Positions 25,501 through 31,798 of a stretch of DNA of 64,000 bases are shown one piece after another. A program made the position numbers and the translations under genes. Below the pieces are notes generated by a model. The model had not been told where the DNA came from. It made no database searches and was given only the letters and a program-made list of their open reading frames with translations. How positions within the stretch are numbered: the stretch's first letter is position 1; the number at the start of each line of letters is the position of its first letter. Where the stretch lies: contig OX031063.1 of the NCBI GenBank assembly GCA_943736015.1, positions 37,836,672 through 37,900,671 on the forward strand, in the 5' to 3' direction. The DNA comes from Tridacna crocea. Lineage: Eukaryota; Mollusca; Bivalvia; Cardiida; Cardiidae.

Positions 25501-27998
25501 GTCACATATTAGTTGTGTAAAGTAACACTTTGTCTGGACACACGAGTATCGCAGGATTATAAACCAATAGCAGTCTGGACTTTGAACGCATTCTCCCAGT
25601 ATATTATCAGATGATCTCGTCGACAAAAGTCTGTTTTATCAATTTTATGGCATGAAAAACAAATGATTTACTTTTCAATGCGGAAAATTATTTCGTATGT
25701 AATGCGTCAGTATACATCCGGCTGATTACTCTCACAATTATCCATATTGTATCCATATTTGTACATTTTTATACCAAATAATCTCCAGTTTTAAAAACCC
25801 CAAATGCCAGTATCCAACATTTGAGCCATGGTTTGTGAAAAGGGCTCTTAAGGCATCTGCAGAGTCTGCGCAGGCTGGCGTGGGTCGATACTTTTCGCTA
25901 TCAGTCAATTTTCTAAATGTCAGGCTGCCCTGGACCAATACTTTTTGCAGATGTTTCCCACAGAGCATGGCTCAATCTTAAATTGTCCTGGAAAGGAAAC
26001 CAAACATCATAAAAATAAATTAGAAAATACTGGGTACCAAAATTTCGTCCTTTGCCAACATTCTTTTCAAAGCCATTGGTCCATTGGGTCTAAAGATGGT
26101 GGGAGGTTTTAGTACGGTAAAGGCTTGAATCGATAGTCGTTTCACCCATTACAACACAAAGCAGACTTTTAACATCCTTGGGAAAGAAGTCTATGGAAAA
26201 CACGGTGGAAAAAGGAGAAAATGCTGACAACAAGCATTTTCTCCTTTTTCCACAATGCTTTCTATCCAATCAAAGAAATTTTGCCTCTTTTGAACCACAC
26301 GAATATTGTCGTCTGCAAATGCTCTAAACTTGGACAGGCTAAAATTTTGTCATCTTGTAAAGGGTTAATTACAATCTTACCTATTTGACTGAGAAATGGT
26401 CAATAACACTTTCAGGATTTCCGACTCGTTTTCGATCGCTGGAAGATTTTCTGCTCGAATACATTGCATGAACACCTCTGAGAACGTTGCTGGTACCTGG
26501 GAGTCTGCCGAGCTTACTGGCGTTGTTGATAAGCAAAAGACACTGGTACATATAGCCAGTGCTGGAATAAAGAAAAACGAGATTATGAAAAGTTATGGAC
26601 CACACTGAACATCATTCCCTTTTTCTTTATACTGTTTCAAATTTAGATATCTGATTGGCCAAGATGTTTTGTCCATGCCATTCAGATGTCTAGTATTGAA
26701 AAACTCGAATTCGGATATATTGATGAATAAGGACCTTATGTAACATAATGCGTCTAATGTCTCGATCGTATAGTGGATTTTAGTACTTCAAATATAACAG
26801 AAACAAGAATCTGCTATTCTACGTGTTTATTAATTACGACACAAGTAAACTACTCCAACATGATATTCAAACATGAATCAGTTACTCAGTAAAACTCTTC
26901 TTAGTTATTAAAACCAATTGTTCTCTCATTCCAGATCTTATCACTTCATTCAGATGGTAACACATTCTGTCCTGATCTTAACCTTCTCTCTACAGAGATC
27001 TTAATTCACTCTCTGTCCTCACATCTCTCCCCCGATCAAGCATCCTACACCACATATATAGGAAGCCAAAACACTCCCACTATCAATATCAATATTCATA
27101 TTGCCAACCAGGCAAATAAGGCATCAATAGCCAAAATCTGAGAAAATTAGATTCTCGAAAACACGCCTCCTCAGTCAGTGTAGAGTTCTTGGTATCTGAG
27201 TTTTAACTCATAATGTTACACTTAGTCTGTCGACCAATGACCGTTAGGAATTTCTAGCATTACCTTTGGAAGCTATACATAATGTACTGGATTAAATTAC
27301 TGAACGAGTGAAAAGACTTGCCTATTGCACGATCAGTCTGTACCTACTGTGCAATGTGATATTAATCTACATTGTACGTTGTCTGCAAATGTATTGCCAT
27401 TTCTTTAAAACAGTTTTATTGCAAAGAAACGAACCTAACCACTGAAATAATTTGACACTCCTGTATACGCGTTGCTACGCCCCTGATTGCCATTGCAACA
27501 AATGCAGACGTCAATCATGGGCATCCAAAATTTTGTTAAGTAATACTTAAGCCTCATCCTGCTAGATTCGCAAAATGAGATCTTAAAGTCGATAATATGA
27601 ATCCAAATTTTACTATTTCACAGTTTTTTTTTTTTTTTTTTGAGGAGGGGGAGGTCTCCTTATCGGACAGTGAAGATCCAAGATCAGACTGCACGTTCTG
27701 TGCAGTCTGATCTTGATCTGCACTGTCCGCAAAAGGTCTGTGGGGACGCTTAGCAGCCTAACGGTTAAACCCCAACTTCAAAAATAGAGTTGAATACTTC
27801 AAGACTTCCCGCGTTTTTTTTTCTTACCTAAAATCATTGCATTAAATACATGAAAGATGACGAGCTCATTTACGCTTATTAAATCATGTCCAAAGTTTAT
27901 CGATGATTTCGACAGGCAATGTCGAATTTTGCGAGAAAAAATCTGCCGATTCCATTACCCGAGATACACTTTCGTATGACTTTAATAACAGTTTTCAT
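10359..27998 (-). CDS. Secreted GPI-anchored protein with three ten-cysteine repeats (12 exons)
   Basis: I do not recognise this family. Twelve exons join without a phase conflict into 612 codons: 27998-27959, 26561-26381, 24389-24241, 22378-22222, 19355-19107, 18522-18386, 16647-16521, 15283-15136, 13567-13428, 12395-12259, 11436-11277 and 10572-10359. The N-terminus has a signal peptide (MKTVIKVIRK, a hydrophobic core, then PVSSA before Asp33). Repeat I spans about 40-176, a Thr/Ser/Pro linker 177-211, repeat II about 213-392 and repeat III 397-577. A small-residue region (SESAGAMN, 588-595) and a hydrophobic tail to Val612 predict a GPI anchor. Cysteine spacings in repeats II and III are 42/40, 9/9, 33/33, 12/12, 11/17, 23/28, 9/9, 9/8 and 20/19. 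There are many N-glycosylation sequons. The function is unknown, with a surface or secreted role inferred. A DUF19/T20D4.11-like domain is one untested alternative. Confidence 0.8.
10741..11001. mobile_element. GTGACCC-TIR MITE in GPI-protein intron 11
   Basis: It runs from GTGATCCATCACGCGAAAAG to TTTTGTGTGATGGGTCAC, inverted relative to the 2686 copy. Confidence 0.82.
11277..11436 (-). CDS. GPI protein exon 11: repeat III, C5 to C7
   Basis: The acceptor is ttcaaaatcag and the donor GA|GTAAGT (phase 2). It encodes QKDSTC, NYAEC and GEPLC, with sequons NAT, NMT and NAS between C6 and C7. Confidence 0.82.
11570..11672 (-). mobile_element. tRNA-headed SINE fragment, second type
   Basis: Read on the minus strand it gives GTCGTGAGGTAGAGCATCGG (A box) and GAGTTCGATACCCGGGAACG (B box). 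It lies upstream of GPI exon 11. Confidence 0.7.
11697..11838 (-). mobile_element. Palindromic MITE, half copy
   Basis: It starts TTAACTCTTTACCAAACGAC and breaks off exactly at the palindrome centre (GCTGGTAACCA). The second arm and other end are missing. Confidence 0.75.
12259..12395 (-). CDS. GPI protein exon 10: repeat III, C3 and C4
   Basis: The acceptor is tctctactccag and the donor G|GTAGGT (phase 1). It encodes NKDALFSC (C3), a lysine-rich helix-like stretch and FSCAMIP (C4). Confidence 0.82.
12474..12652. repeat. Compound palindrome of GAAATGACC units
   Basis: The outer arms are TGTAATGCAGAGAAATGACC and its complement. The inside alternates ATGACCCATGGGTCAT palindromes with CTCTACGTCGAG spacers, so it can fold as one long or several small hairpins. 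It lies in GPI-protein intron 9. Confidence 0.8.
12731..12958 (-). mobile_element. Palindromic TTAA MITE, AAATTGCTCG variant
   Basis: The ends are TTAACCCTTTCCCAAACGAC and GTTTGGGAAAGGATTAA. The core is AAATTGCTCGTTACGAGCAA. Arms carry CACTGTGG / CCACAGTG together. Confidence 0.83.
13192..13408 (-). mobile_element. Palindromic MITE next to GPI exon 9
   Basis: It starts near CTCTACCAAACGACGAAA and ends near TTGTTTGGAAAATGG. The palindrome lies at 13296-13357. The MITE is about 15-20 bp from the splice donor of the neighbouring exon. Confidence 0.75.
13428..13567 (-). CDS. GPI protein exon 9: repeat III, C1 and C2
   Basis: The acceptor is actatatttccag and the donor AG|GTATGA (phase 2). It encodes TDLLPCFASYLGE (C1, Cys402) and AEIC (C2, Cys442). 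A palindromic MITE lies about 20 bp downstream of the donor. Confidence 0.82.
13690..13933 (+). pseudogene. Non-LTR retrotransposon 3' coding relic
   Basis: The frame RERICGNCDSRNIENEYHFL, then TCTKYSEIRVKLLKK, matches the C-terminal C-x2-C...E-HFL..C zinc-knuckle-like end of many animal non-LTR polyproteins. After one in-frame TAG it continues YYTWPTIQKFTNLLS and LYSLSKFIY in the same frame. It is an old, truncated copy with no visible 5' part. Confidence 0.6.
13942..14144. mobile_element. Hairpin TTAA MITE
   Basis: It runs from TTAACTCTTGGCTGATAATG to TAGTTATTTAGCAGGATAAG. The hairpin arms are separated by CGAAAAGAGC. Confidence 0.68.
14135..14645 (-). mobile_element. ~500-bp hairpin repeat (GGTGAAAGATCGAAATTTA family)
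   Basis: A long palindrome (14455-14635) pairs CGGTGAAAGATCGAAATTTA through GGTGTTCACTCGATGAAATA. A unique tail contains TATGACGTCATT-like and GGTACGCCACGGGG motifs and ends TATCCTACCGGAAAGCATGA (read on the minus strand). Part of the hairpin is itself duplicated. Confidence 0.78.
14757..14975 (+). mobile_element. Palindromic MITE, eroded ends
   Basis: The palindrome at about 14812-14872 is flanked by ACTTTTGACGGCCCC and TGGTAATGAGTAA. The terminal TTAA is lost on both sides. Confidence 0.7.
15136..15283 (-). CDS. GPI protein exon 8: repeat II, C8 to C10
   Basis: The acceptor is ctcttccttaag and the donor ATG|GTGAAT (phase 0). It encodes KAGREC, NKQLKVC and LSEQC, then a short acidic linker (PENEM) before repeat III. 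Confidence 0.78.
15340..15440 (+). mobile_element. tRNA-headed SINE fragment, second type
   Basis: ATGGCTGTGGGGTAGAATGT and CGAGTTCTATACCCGGGAGA are tRNA-like A- and B-box segments, followed by GTGTCGACATTGGG. The reverse copy at 11570-11672 shares GATACCCGGGAACGGGTGTC. Confidence 0.68.
15523..15748 (+). mobile_element. Palindromic MITE
   Basis: It runs from ATCCTTTACCGCACAAT to GGTAAAGGGTTCAA. The second arm has CCCGCAATG against CATTATGGG in the first. Confidence 0.75.
15889..16116 (-). mobile_element. Palindromic TTAA MITE, full length
   Basis: The ends are TTAACTCTTTACCAAACGAC and AGTGAAGGGTTAA. The palindrome centre GGTTACC is the reverse of GGTAACC in plus-oriented copies, so the single central base marks orientation. 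Confidence 0.85.
16205..16475 (+). mobile_element. tRNA-derived SINE, diverged
   Basis: The head AGCGGTCGGGGTAGCTCTG is followed by a B box CGAGTTCGATCATC, a body with AAGAAACACATGCATAGATG, and CATCAGCTGTGAAAAACGGC. Confidence 0.78.
16521..16647 (-). CDS. GPI protein exon 7: repeat II, C5 to C7
   Basis: The acceptor is tcttatttcag and the donor AG|GTAGTA (phase 2). It encodes VKSNFQC, SQAQVC and PVWSLC. The exon was found because its phases (1 in, 2 out) bridge exons 6 and 8 exactly. Confidence 0.8.
16759..16898. mobile_element. Hairpin TTAA MITE, interrupted
   Basis: It starts TTAACCCTTCGGCCTTTTGC. The hairpin (16783-16845) ACAGTGTAGATCAAGATCAG and its complement is nearly perfect. It is broken by the palindromic MITE at 16899. 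Confidence 0.75.
16899..17130 (+). mobile_element. Palindromic TTAA MITE nested in another MITE
   Basis: It runs from TTAACCCATCTCTACACAAC to TGTGGTAAAGAGTTAA. It interrupts the GATCAGACTGCACGT-hairpin element that begins at 16759. Confidence 0.8.
17376..17604. mobile_element. TTAA MITE with long TIRs, CTCGTGACGAG centre
   Basis: The ends TTAACCCTTTACCCCATAG and CTATGGAGTAAAGGGTTAA are near-perfect inverted repeats. The palindrome has GGTGAAATTGCTCG in both arms, against GGAGAAAAT in the main type. A related copy lies at 51896. Confidence 0.88.
17840..18262 (+). mobile_element. Hairpin repeat, GGTGAAAG family, eroded hairpin
   Basis: It has the same body and the tail CCTATCGGAAAGCATGAAAT. 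The hairpin arms have many mismatches. Confidence 0.72.
18386..18522 (-). CDS. GPI protein exon 6: repeat II, C3 and C4
   Basis: The acceptor is tcttcgatttcag and the donor C|GTACGT (phase 1). It encodes NISKYSQC (C3) and SEYCSNKE (C4), 33 residues apart, the same distance as in repeat III. Confidence 0.8.
18560..18606. repeat. (GAAA)n microsatellite
   Basis: It lies just upstream (minus strand) of the acceptor of GPI exon 6, about 40 bp away, so on the transcript it is a CTTT-rich tract. Confidence 0.9.
19107..19355 (-). CDS. GPI protein exon 5: Thr/Ser/Pro linker and start of repeat II
   Basis: The acceptor is ttttttcttcag and the donor GG|GTAAGT. It begins YSPTTTTSTTPSPTP, a mucin-like stretch likely to be O-glycosylated, and continues to LFSC (C1, Cys216) and DDFC (C2, Cys258). 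Confidence 0.82.
19385..19820 (+). mobile_element. Hairpin repeat, GGTGAAAG family
   Basis: The hairpin 19390-19530 is well kept with GTGGCACAGCCAAG at the centre. The tail ends CCTACCGGAAAGCATGAAAT. It lies 30 bp upstream of the acceptor of GPI exon 5. Confidence 0.8.
19975..20205 (-). mobile_element. SINE-like repeat, second body type
   Basis: CATGCTTTCTTGGAGTTTCT, CTGCTTTTCCCACATAACTA and CATTCCTCGGATAGGAGTTG are shared with 50105-50285 and in part with 7430-7650. Confidence 0.65.
20369..20628. mobile_element. CTGCAACACGCG-ended MITE
   Basis: It runs from GGCTTGCAACACGCGAAAAG to TTCCTTTTCGCCTGTTACC, with the same double-hairpin body. Confidence 0.75.
20996..21244. mobile_element. GTGACCC-TIR MITE
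   Basis: It runs from GTGACCCGTCACGCAAAATG to TTTTTTGCGTGACGGTTCAC. Confidence 0.8.
21440..21864 (-). pseudogene. Tc1-like transposase, C-terminal relic
   Basis: The minus strand encodes ILMHDNARPHVARISRQ (second catalytic Asp), NNVDVLPW, then SPDMNPIEYVWDYL (third catalytic acidic residue, Glu). A TAG and a frame change follow, then WNNLP, another stop and IIACIDSRGGHTRY, the typical C-terminus of Tc1/mariner DDE transposases. The N-terminal half is missing because a palindromic MITE sits at 21865-22092 and no transposase continues beyond it. The copy is inactive. Confidence 0.85.
21865..22092 (+). mobile_element. Palindromic TTAA MITE truncating the Tc1 relic
   Basis: The ends are TTAACCCATTGCCACACAAT and TGTGGTAAAGAGTTAA. 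The transposase relic stops exactly at its left TTAA. Confidence 0.85.
22222..22378 (-). CDS. GPI protein exon 4: repeat I, C5 to C7
   Basis: The acceptor is gcctatcag and the donor AG|GTATGT (phase 2). It encodes ADDISC, DQLENC and TAIC (C5, C6 and C7). The C8-C10 part of this repeat is absent and the next exon opens with a Thr/Pro linker. Confidence 0.82.
22491..22724 (-). mobile_element. Palindromic TTAA MITE
   Basis: It runs from AAAACTCTTTACCAAACGAC to TGTTTGGTAAAGGGTTAA. It lies about 115 bp upstream of the acceptor of GPI exon 4. Confidence 0.82.
22805..23200. repeat. AAGAGCCGTC...GGGAGCAT dispersed repeat with GGAA expansion
   Basis: CAAGAGCCGTCAAAGACAGA, GAAAACCGGGAAATGTCATC and GAGGGAGCATTAA match the copy at 33166. 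This copy carries a ~70-bp (GGAA)n tract at 23036-23120 that the other lacks. Confidence 0.75.
23036..23160. repeat. (GGAA)n / GGACGG microsatellite
   Basis: A GGAA-rich tract interrupted by ACGG units, passing into GACAGACAGACAGACGA. Confidence 0.95.
23327..23776. mobile_element. Two head-on palindromic MITE copies
   Basis: The first (23327-23550, minus) is followed directly by the second (about 23549-23776, plus), which ends TTTGGTAAAGGGTTAA. They abut without spacer. Confidence 0.78.
23969..24199 (+). mobile_element. Palindromic TTAA MITE
   Basis: The ends are TTAACCCATTACCACACAAT and TGTGGTAAAGAGTTAA. It ends 36 bp beyond the donor hexamer of GPI exon 3. Confidence 0.85.
24241..24389 (-). 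CDS. GPI protein exon 3: repeat I, C3
   Basis: The acceptor is tgttcttgtag and the donor T|GTAAGT (phase 1). It encodes VFMSFLDCLGNKT with C3 at Cys82. The C4 position is Ala119. Four aromatic residues follow in WYLARVF and KMFWDLY. Confidence 0.82.
24580..24875. repeat. TACGAAATGG-motif repeat
   Basis: Irregular repeats of TACGAAATGGTC are preceded by GGCGAAATTTAACATC. The inverse arrangement is seen at 53820-54110. Confidence 0.6.
24922..25000. repeat. CCTCGTAACTAC palindrome
   Basis: AACCTCGTAACTACAGCTTG pairs with its complement, with almost no loop. The flank AGTAAACCGACGATAT is shared with the other copies. Confidence 0.8.
25242..25505. mobile_element. GTGACCC-TIR MITE, diverged
   Basis: It starts GTGATTCGTCAGGTAAAAG and ends TTTGAGTGACAAGTCAC, with the internal hairpin kept. 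Confidence 0.75.
26140..26368 (+). mobile_element. Palindromic MITE ending 7 bp from a splice donor
   Basis: The right end GTAAAGGGTTAA (26365-26368) is almost in contact with the donor of GPI exon 2 (26375-26380). The arms are AAAGGAGAAAATGCT and AGCATTTTCTCCTTTTT with a changed centre, GACAACA. Confidence 0.82.
26381..26561 (-). CDS. GPI protein exon 2: signal peptide end and start of repeat I
   Basis: The acceptor is ctttattccag and the donor AG|GTAAGA. It starts with 2 nt and ends in phase 2. It holds C1 of repeat I (Cys47). The position of C2 is Asn73 here. A MITE ends 7 bp from the donor hexamer. Confidence 0.8.
27550..27768. mobile_element. Hairpin TTAA MITE, near full length
   Basis: It runs from CTCATCCTGCTAGATTCGC to ACGCTTAGCAGCCTAACGGT and TTAA. 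The hairpin lies at 27663-27731. Confidence 0.75.
27959..27998 (-). CDS. GPI protein exon 1: start codon and first half of signal peptide
   Basis: ATG at 27998 starts MKTVIKVIRKCIS, with donor G|GTAATG (phase 1). This start is chosen because joining it to exon 2 gives a typical signal peptide: basic n-region, ALAICTSVFCL core and SSA cleavage site. The frame stays open upstream to about 28213, and an internal-exon reading with an acceptor at 28168 remains possible. Confidence 0.68.
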
Positions 27999-28256
27999 AG
28001 AACGCTGTACACTGATTTCTCGGCCTCTGATCATCAACAGTTCTTTAAAGCATCTTTCGTCTAATTCGCAAGAATTTTCGAAACTTTCAGTAAAGTAACA
28101 GCATTTCATATTGCTCGTTGACAAAACCAAATTGGTAAGGCTATCGTACATTACGTTATTATCTAAATCTTTGACAAGACCAAGATTGCAATTTAGGATA
28201 AATGGTATAAATACGAGTCATGACTCTTTGTAGAATGGAATGTTGCAATGCTCATA

Positions 28257-28465
28257 TTAAACCATTACCACACAATCCCTACTTTTGACCCCCCTGAGAA
28301 AAAAGACTTTTGAAAACCCTGTGGGAAAAGGAGAAAATGCTGGTAACCAGCATTTTCTCCTTTTCCCACATTGTTTCCTACCCTTCCCAGGACAAATTTC
28401 TATTTTTCAGTCACTTTTATTTTGTCATCTGCAAATGCTTTCAATTTGGACCAATTTGGACCAAT
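28257..28465 (+). mobile_element. Palindromic TTAA MITE, right end lost
   Basis: It has a good left end (TTAAACCATTACCACACAA) and palindrome. The sequence departs from the family after a duplicated TTTGGACCAATTTGGACCAA. Confidence 0.75.
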
Positions 28466-28803
28466 TTCGGTGCAGTCCTCAGTCGGAGCTTCTTTTGTTC
28501 GAATTTCTGCGAGTCAAAGGAATCGTCTACCTCATGATCCAAACAGTTGTTAGACAAAACGAATGTTAAGGATTCTTAGTTATATGCATGGTATCCTTCT
28601 TCACGGAGATGCATTAAGCCCCCTTTTGCCAGAGCATGACAAACACAATAAATAAATGTCAAAATGACTACGCGCACTACTGTACTTATCAGTTTCGATC
28701 TACTAACGATATACTTTCCGTGCGCTTTCACTTACTTATTTCCGGGCTCATTCGGGCTTGCACTCAAAAAAAAAGTTGAGTCTTTATCAAACAGTTCTGT
28801 GGG

Positions 28804-29032
28804 TTAACTCTTTACCAAACGACAAAATTTTAGTCTGGTCCAAATTGAAAGTACTTGGAGACGACAAATCAAACGTAACTCAAAAATTGAAACTTGTTTC
28901 CAGCAGGGTAGAAAACATTGTGGGAAAAGGAGAAAATGCTGGTTACCAGCATTTTTTCCTTTTCCCACAATGTTTTCAAAAGGCTTCTGTCTCAGACTCG
29001 TAAAAACCAGGGATTGTTTGGTAAAGGGTTAA
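28804..29032 (-). mobile_element. Palindromic TTAA MITE, full length
   Basis: The ends are TTAACTCTTTACCAAACGAC and TGTTTGGTAAAGGGTTAA. The palindrome differs from perfect by one base (TTTTTTCC). Confidence 0.85.
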
Positions 29033-29182
29033 TGATTATAGAGAAGAAGGCTGTTTTAAACATTGTGAAAAAAGGGAATCAATTCTGACAACCATAATAA
29101 CCAATATTGTTTCAAGTTTCATTACTTGGCTCTCCCTTTTCAAAGACAAATTATTTTTAAGTCACGCTTTATAAAGAAAATG

Positions 29183-29444
29183 GTGAACTCTTTACCAAAC
29201 GACAAATTTCTGGATTGGACCATAATCAAAGCATCTATACAGACAACAAATCAAATCTTGTTAATATAACGATTTCTGGCCTTGATAGTGTAGAAAATAT
29301 TGTGCGGAAGGAGAAAATGCTGGTATCCAGCATTTTCTCCTTCCGCACAATATTTTCTACCTTTTTTCTACATTTTCTCCTTTTCCCAGAATATGCTTCT
29401 TTTTCAGGGTCGTCAAAAGTCCGGACTTTGTGATAAAGAGTCAA
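29183..29444 (-). mobile_element. Palindromic MITE with an expanded core
   Basis: Both arms carry the private sequence AATATTGTGCGGAAGGAG and its complement, and an extra partial arm (CTACATTTTCTCCTTTTCCC) follows, as if the core had been re-copied. Confidence 0.75.
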
Positions 29445-29678
29445 TGCATCTGCAAAGAATTATCGAATCAGGTCAGCCGAAAAGTGTGCACAGTCTGATC
29501 TGAGTCGAAACATTTTGTTACCGGCCATTTGTCTCCATGTCAAAGGACCAACCTATCCCATGATTCAGTTGCTTGTGTGACAAAATAGACTTTATGGACC
29601 CCTCATTATAAGATGGTTTTCTTGATAATGCGTCATGATGCCGCATGAAGTCTCCTTGTCATAGAGAAACGCTCATAT

Positions 29679-29948
29679 GACCTGCAAAACGCGGAAATGC
29701 GTATTCAGACATTTGTGTAAAGTGCAGTCTCTGTTCAGCCTGCGCAGTCCGCGTAAATCCGCGCAGGCTTATCCGAGACTACACCCGCTCTTATATAAAT
29801 TTCTGTTTCGCGCAAGTCTACTACAGGAAAAAACCCAAATGCAGTCGGAAAGTGTCGACTCGGATGAGCCTGCGCGGACTGCGCAGGCTCATCTGAGACG
29901 ACACTTTACGCAAATGTCCGAATGTCCCTTTTCGCGTGTTGCAGGCCA
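29679..29948. mobile_element. CTGCAACACGCG-ended MITE
   Basis: The right end CCCTTTTCGCGTGTTGCAGG is well kept. The left end reads CCTGCAAAACGCGGAAATG. Confidence 0.78.
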
Positions 29949-30673
29949 ATCATGTAGTTGAGCCTTATTAATGACCATACTAACTTCGTCTTTCCCCCCC
30001 CCCCACCCCACGCACGCACACACACTCACATTTCCAAAATGAAAACGACATTTTGTTTGTTTTAGTCTTTCAAATTTAAATGACAACTACAATACAGTGT
30101 ACATGTTTGTATGAAAATGAATATGAGATAAATATGACACCACTGTTTTGGTTGTCATAACATATTTACATTTAACTGTTGCAAAAATGAACACCAGAAA
30201 ACATACACAAACAAAAAAAACACGAGAAAAAAAAATTCGTTAAGTTTTCTAGGTTTTGAATATGCTATCAGATGCATGCAATCGTTACCTAGGAAGCGGA
30301 GTATATAGATCAGGATCAGACTGTTCGGATGAGCAGGCTTATGTTGCTGTACACTCTGCAAAATGCATCAGCCAGCCTGTATAATAACGGCTGGGAATAA
30401 ATATATAAAAAAAGAAAACTAATATGACGTGTTATCTAATACCTTGAATTAAACGATGTCCTCCCATCTCAATGTTTATACACTTAATAACTATCAAGAA
30501 AGTAGCAGCGTAAATATAAAGTTCACGTTTATGTATGTAATACTTATTTCCGATCTGTATCCACTTAAGTAGCAACACTTTAAGTAGTAGTCGAACTCAG
30601 TTTCGAAATACTATCGCGGATGCAGCTTTTTGTCGTCAGCCAATCCAACTTCTCCTCACTTACACTTATCCTC

Positions 30674-30903
30674 TAAACCCTTTACCAAACAATCCCTGGT
30701 TTTTACGACCCTGTGATAGACGCCTTTGGAAAACGTTGTGGGAAAAGGAGAAAATGCTGGTAACCAGCATTTTCTCCTTTTCCCACAATGTTTTCTACTC
30801 TGCTCGGAACAAATTTCAATATTTGAATAACGTCAATTTTGTCGCCTGCAAGTGCTTTCAATTTGGACCAGTCTAAAATTTTGTCGTTTGGGTAAAGGGT
30901 TAA
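30674..30903 (+). mobile_element. Palindromic MITE
   Basis: It runs from AAACCCTTTACCAAACAATC to GTTTGGGTAAAGGGTTAA. The right end carries a duplicated GGGTTAAGGGTTAA. Confidence 0.82.
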
Positions 30904-31073
30904 GGGTTAAATAACTAAGGTGTAACTTTCAAACCGATAACATTTTGGACGAAAAACATCTTCTTATGGTATAGTGTATATCCAAGATCAGACTGCATGT
31001 TCTGTGCAGTCTGATCTCAATCTACACAATCCGCAAAAGTTCAGAGAGTCGCGCTTACCAGCCTTAGGGTTAA
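30904..31073. mobile_element. Hairpin TTAA MITE (GATCAGACTGCAC family)
   Basis: The hairpin AAGATCAGACTGCATGTTC / GAACATGCAGTCTGATCT-like pair lies at 30980-31025, followed by GCGCTTACCAGCCTTAGGGT and TTAA. That TTAA is shared with the next element. Confidence 0.7.
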
Positions 31074-31310
31074 CCCTTTACCACACAATCCCGACTCTAA
31101 ATGACCCTGAGAAAGAAGCCTTATGCAAAACGACAATGCAGGAAAAGGAGAAAATGCTGGTAACCAGCATTCTCTCCTTTTTTCGAAAATGGTTTCTAGC
31201 CTATCAAGGAAAAATTGCACCATTTGAGCAAAGTTGAAATTTTCGTGTGCAAACCTAATAGTTTTAATTTTGACAAGGGTAATTTTTCTTTTCGTCTGGT
31301 AAACGGTTAA
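31070..31310 (+). mobile_element. Palindromic TTAA MITE sharing its TTAA with the previous element
   Basis: The ends are TTAACCCTTTACCACACAAT and TCTGGTAAACGGTTAA. The outer palindrome arms are eroded. A third degenerate copy follows at 31308-31530. Confidence 0.8.
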
Positions 31311-31798
31311 ACTCTTACCGCCAAATTGCAACTTTTTACGACCCCTGAAGAGAAAGCCAGTTGAAAACATTGCATGCAGGAAAATGGTAAAAATGCTTTA
31401 CCATTTTCTTACTTCACCAACATTTTTGTCAAACATTCCAGTCATATCACATGATTTAATCATATGTAATTTGTCGTCTGCAAATACTTTCAATTAAAAC
31501 AAGTCTAAAATGTTGTCGTCTGCTTTAGAATGAAACGAATCTGCAGCAGATTACGTTTAAACCATCAATCTAAAAAAACAACAAACAATAAATTCTCCTT
31601 TCAGAGTTTACCATGCATTTGAAAATCCAAAAACATTGAAGTAAAAAGGGAGAAATTGCTCGTAACGAGCAATTTCTCCCTTTTTGCCCACAATGTTTTT
31701 AAATTTTGTTTGCAATAAGACGTAAAAATGTCGTCCGTAAGAGATACATAGTAATGTGGTTTATACAGACTGTAAACAAAGACCGTAAAGATGCGTAA

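Noticed and set aside
28690-28725. ATGAGCCCGGAAATAA|GTAAGT (minus) as first exon of the GPI-protein gene
   Set aside because: It would give a signal peptide without a basic n-region. The ATG at 27998 gives a much better one with a compatible donor.
30440-30660. Upstream exon MGGHRLIQ (minus) for the GPI-protein gene
   Set aside because: It is only eight codons with a weak donor and no hydrophobic segment, and the chosen start makes it unnecessary.
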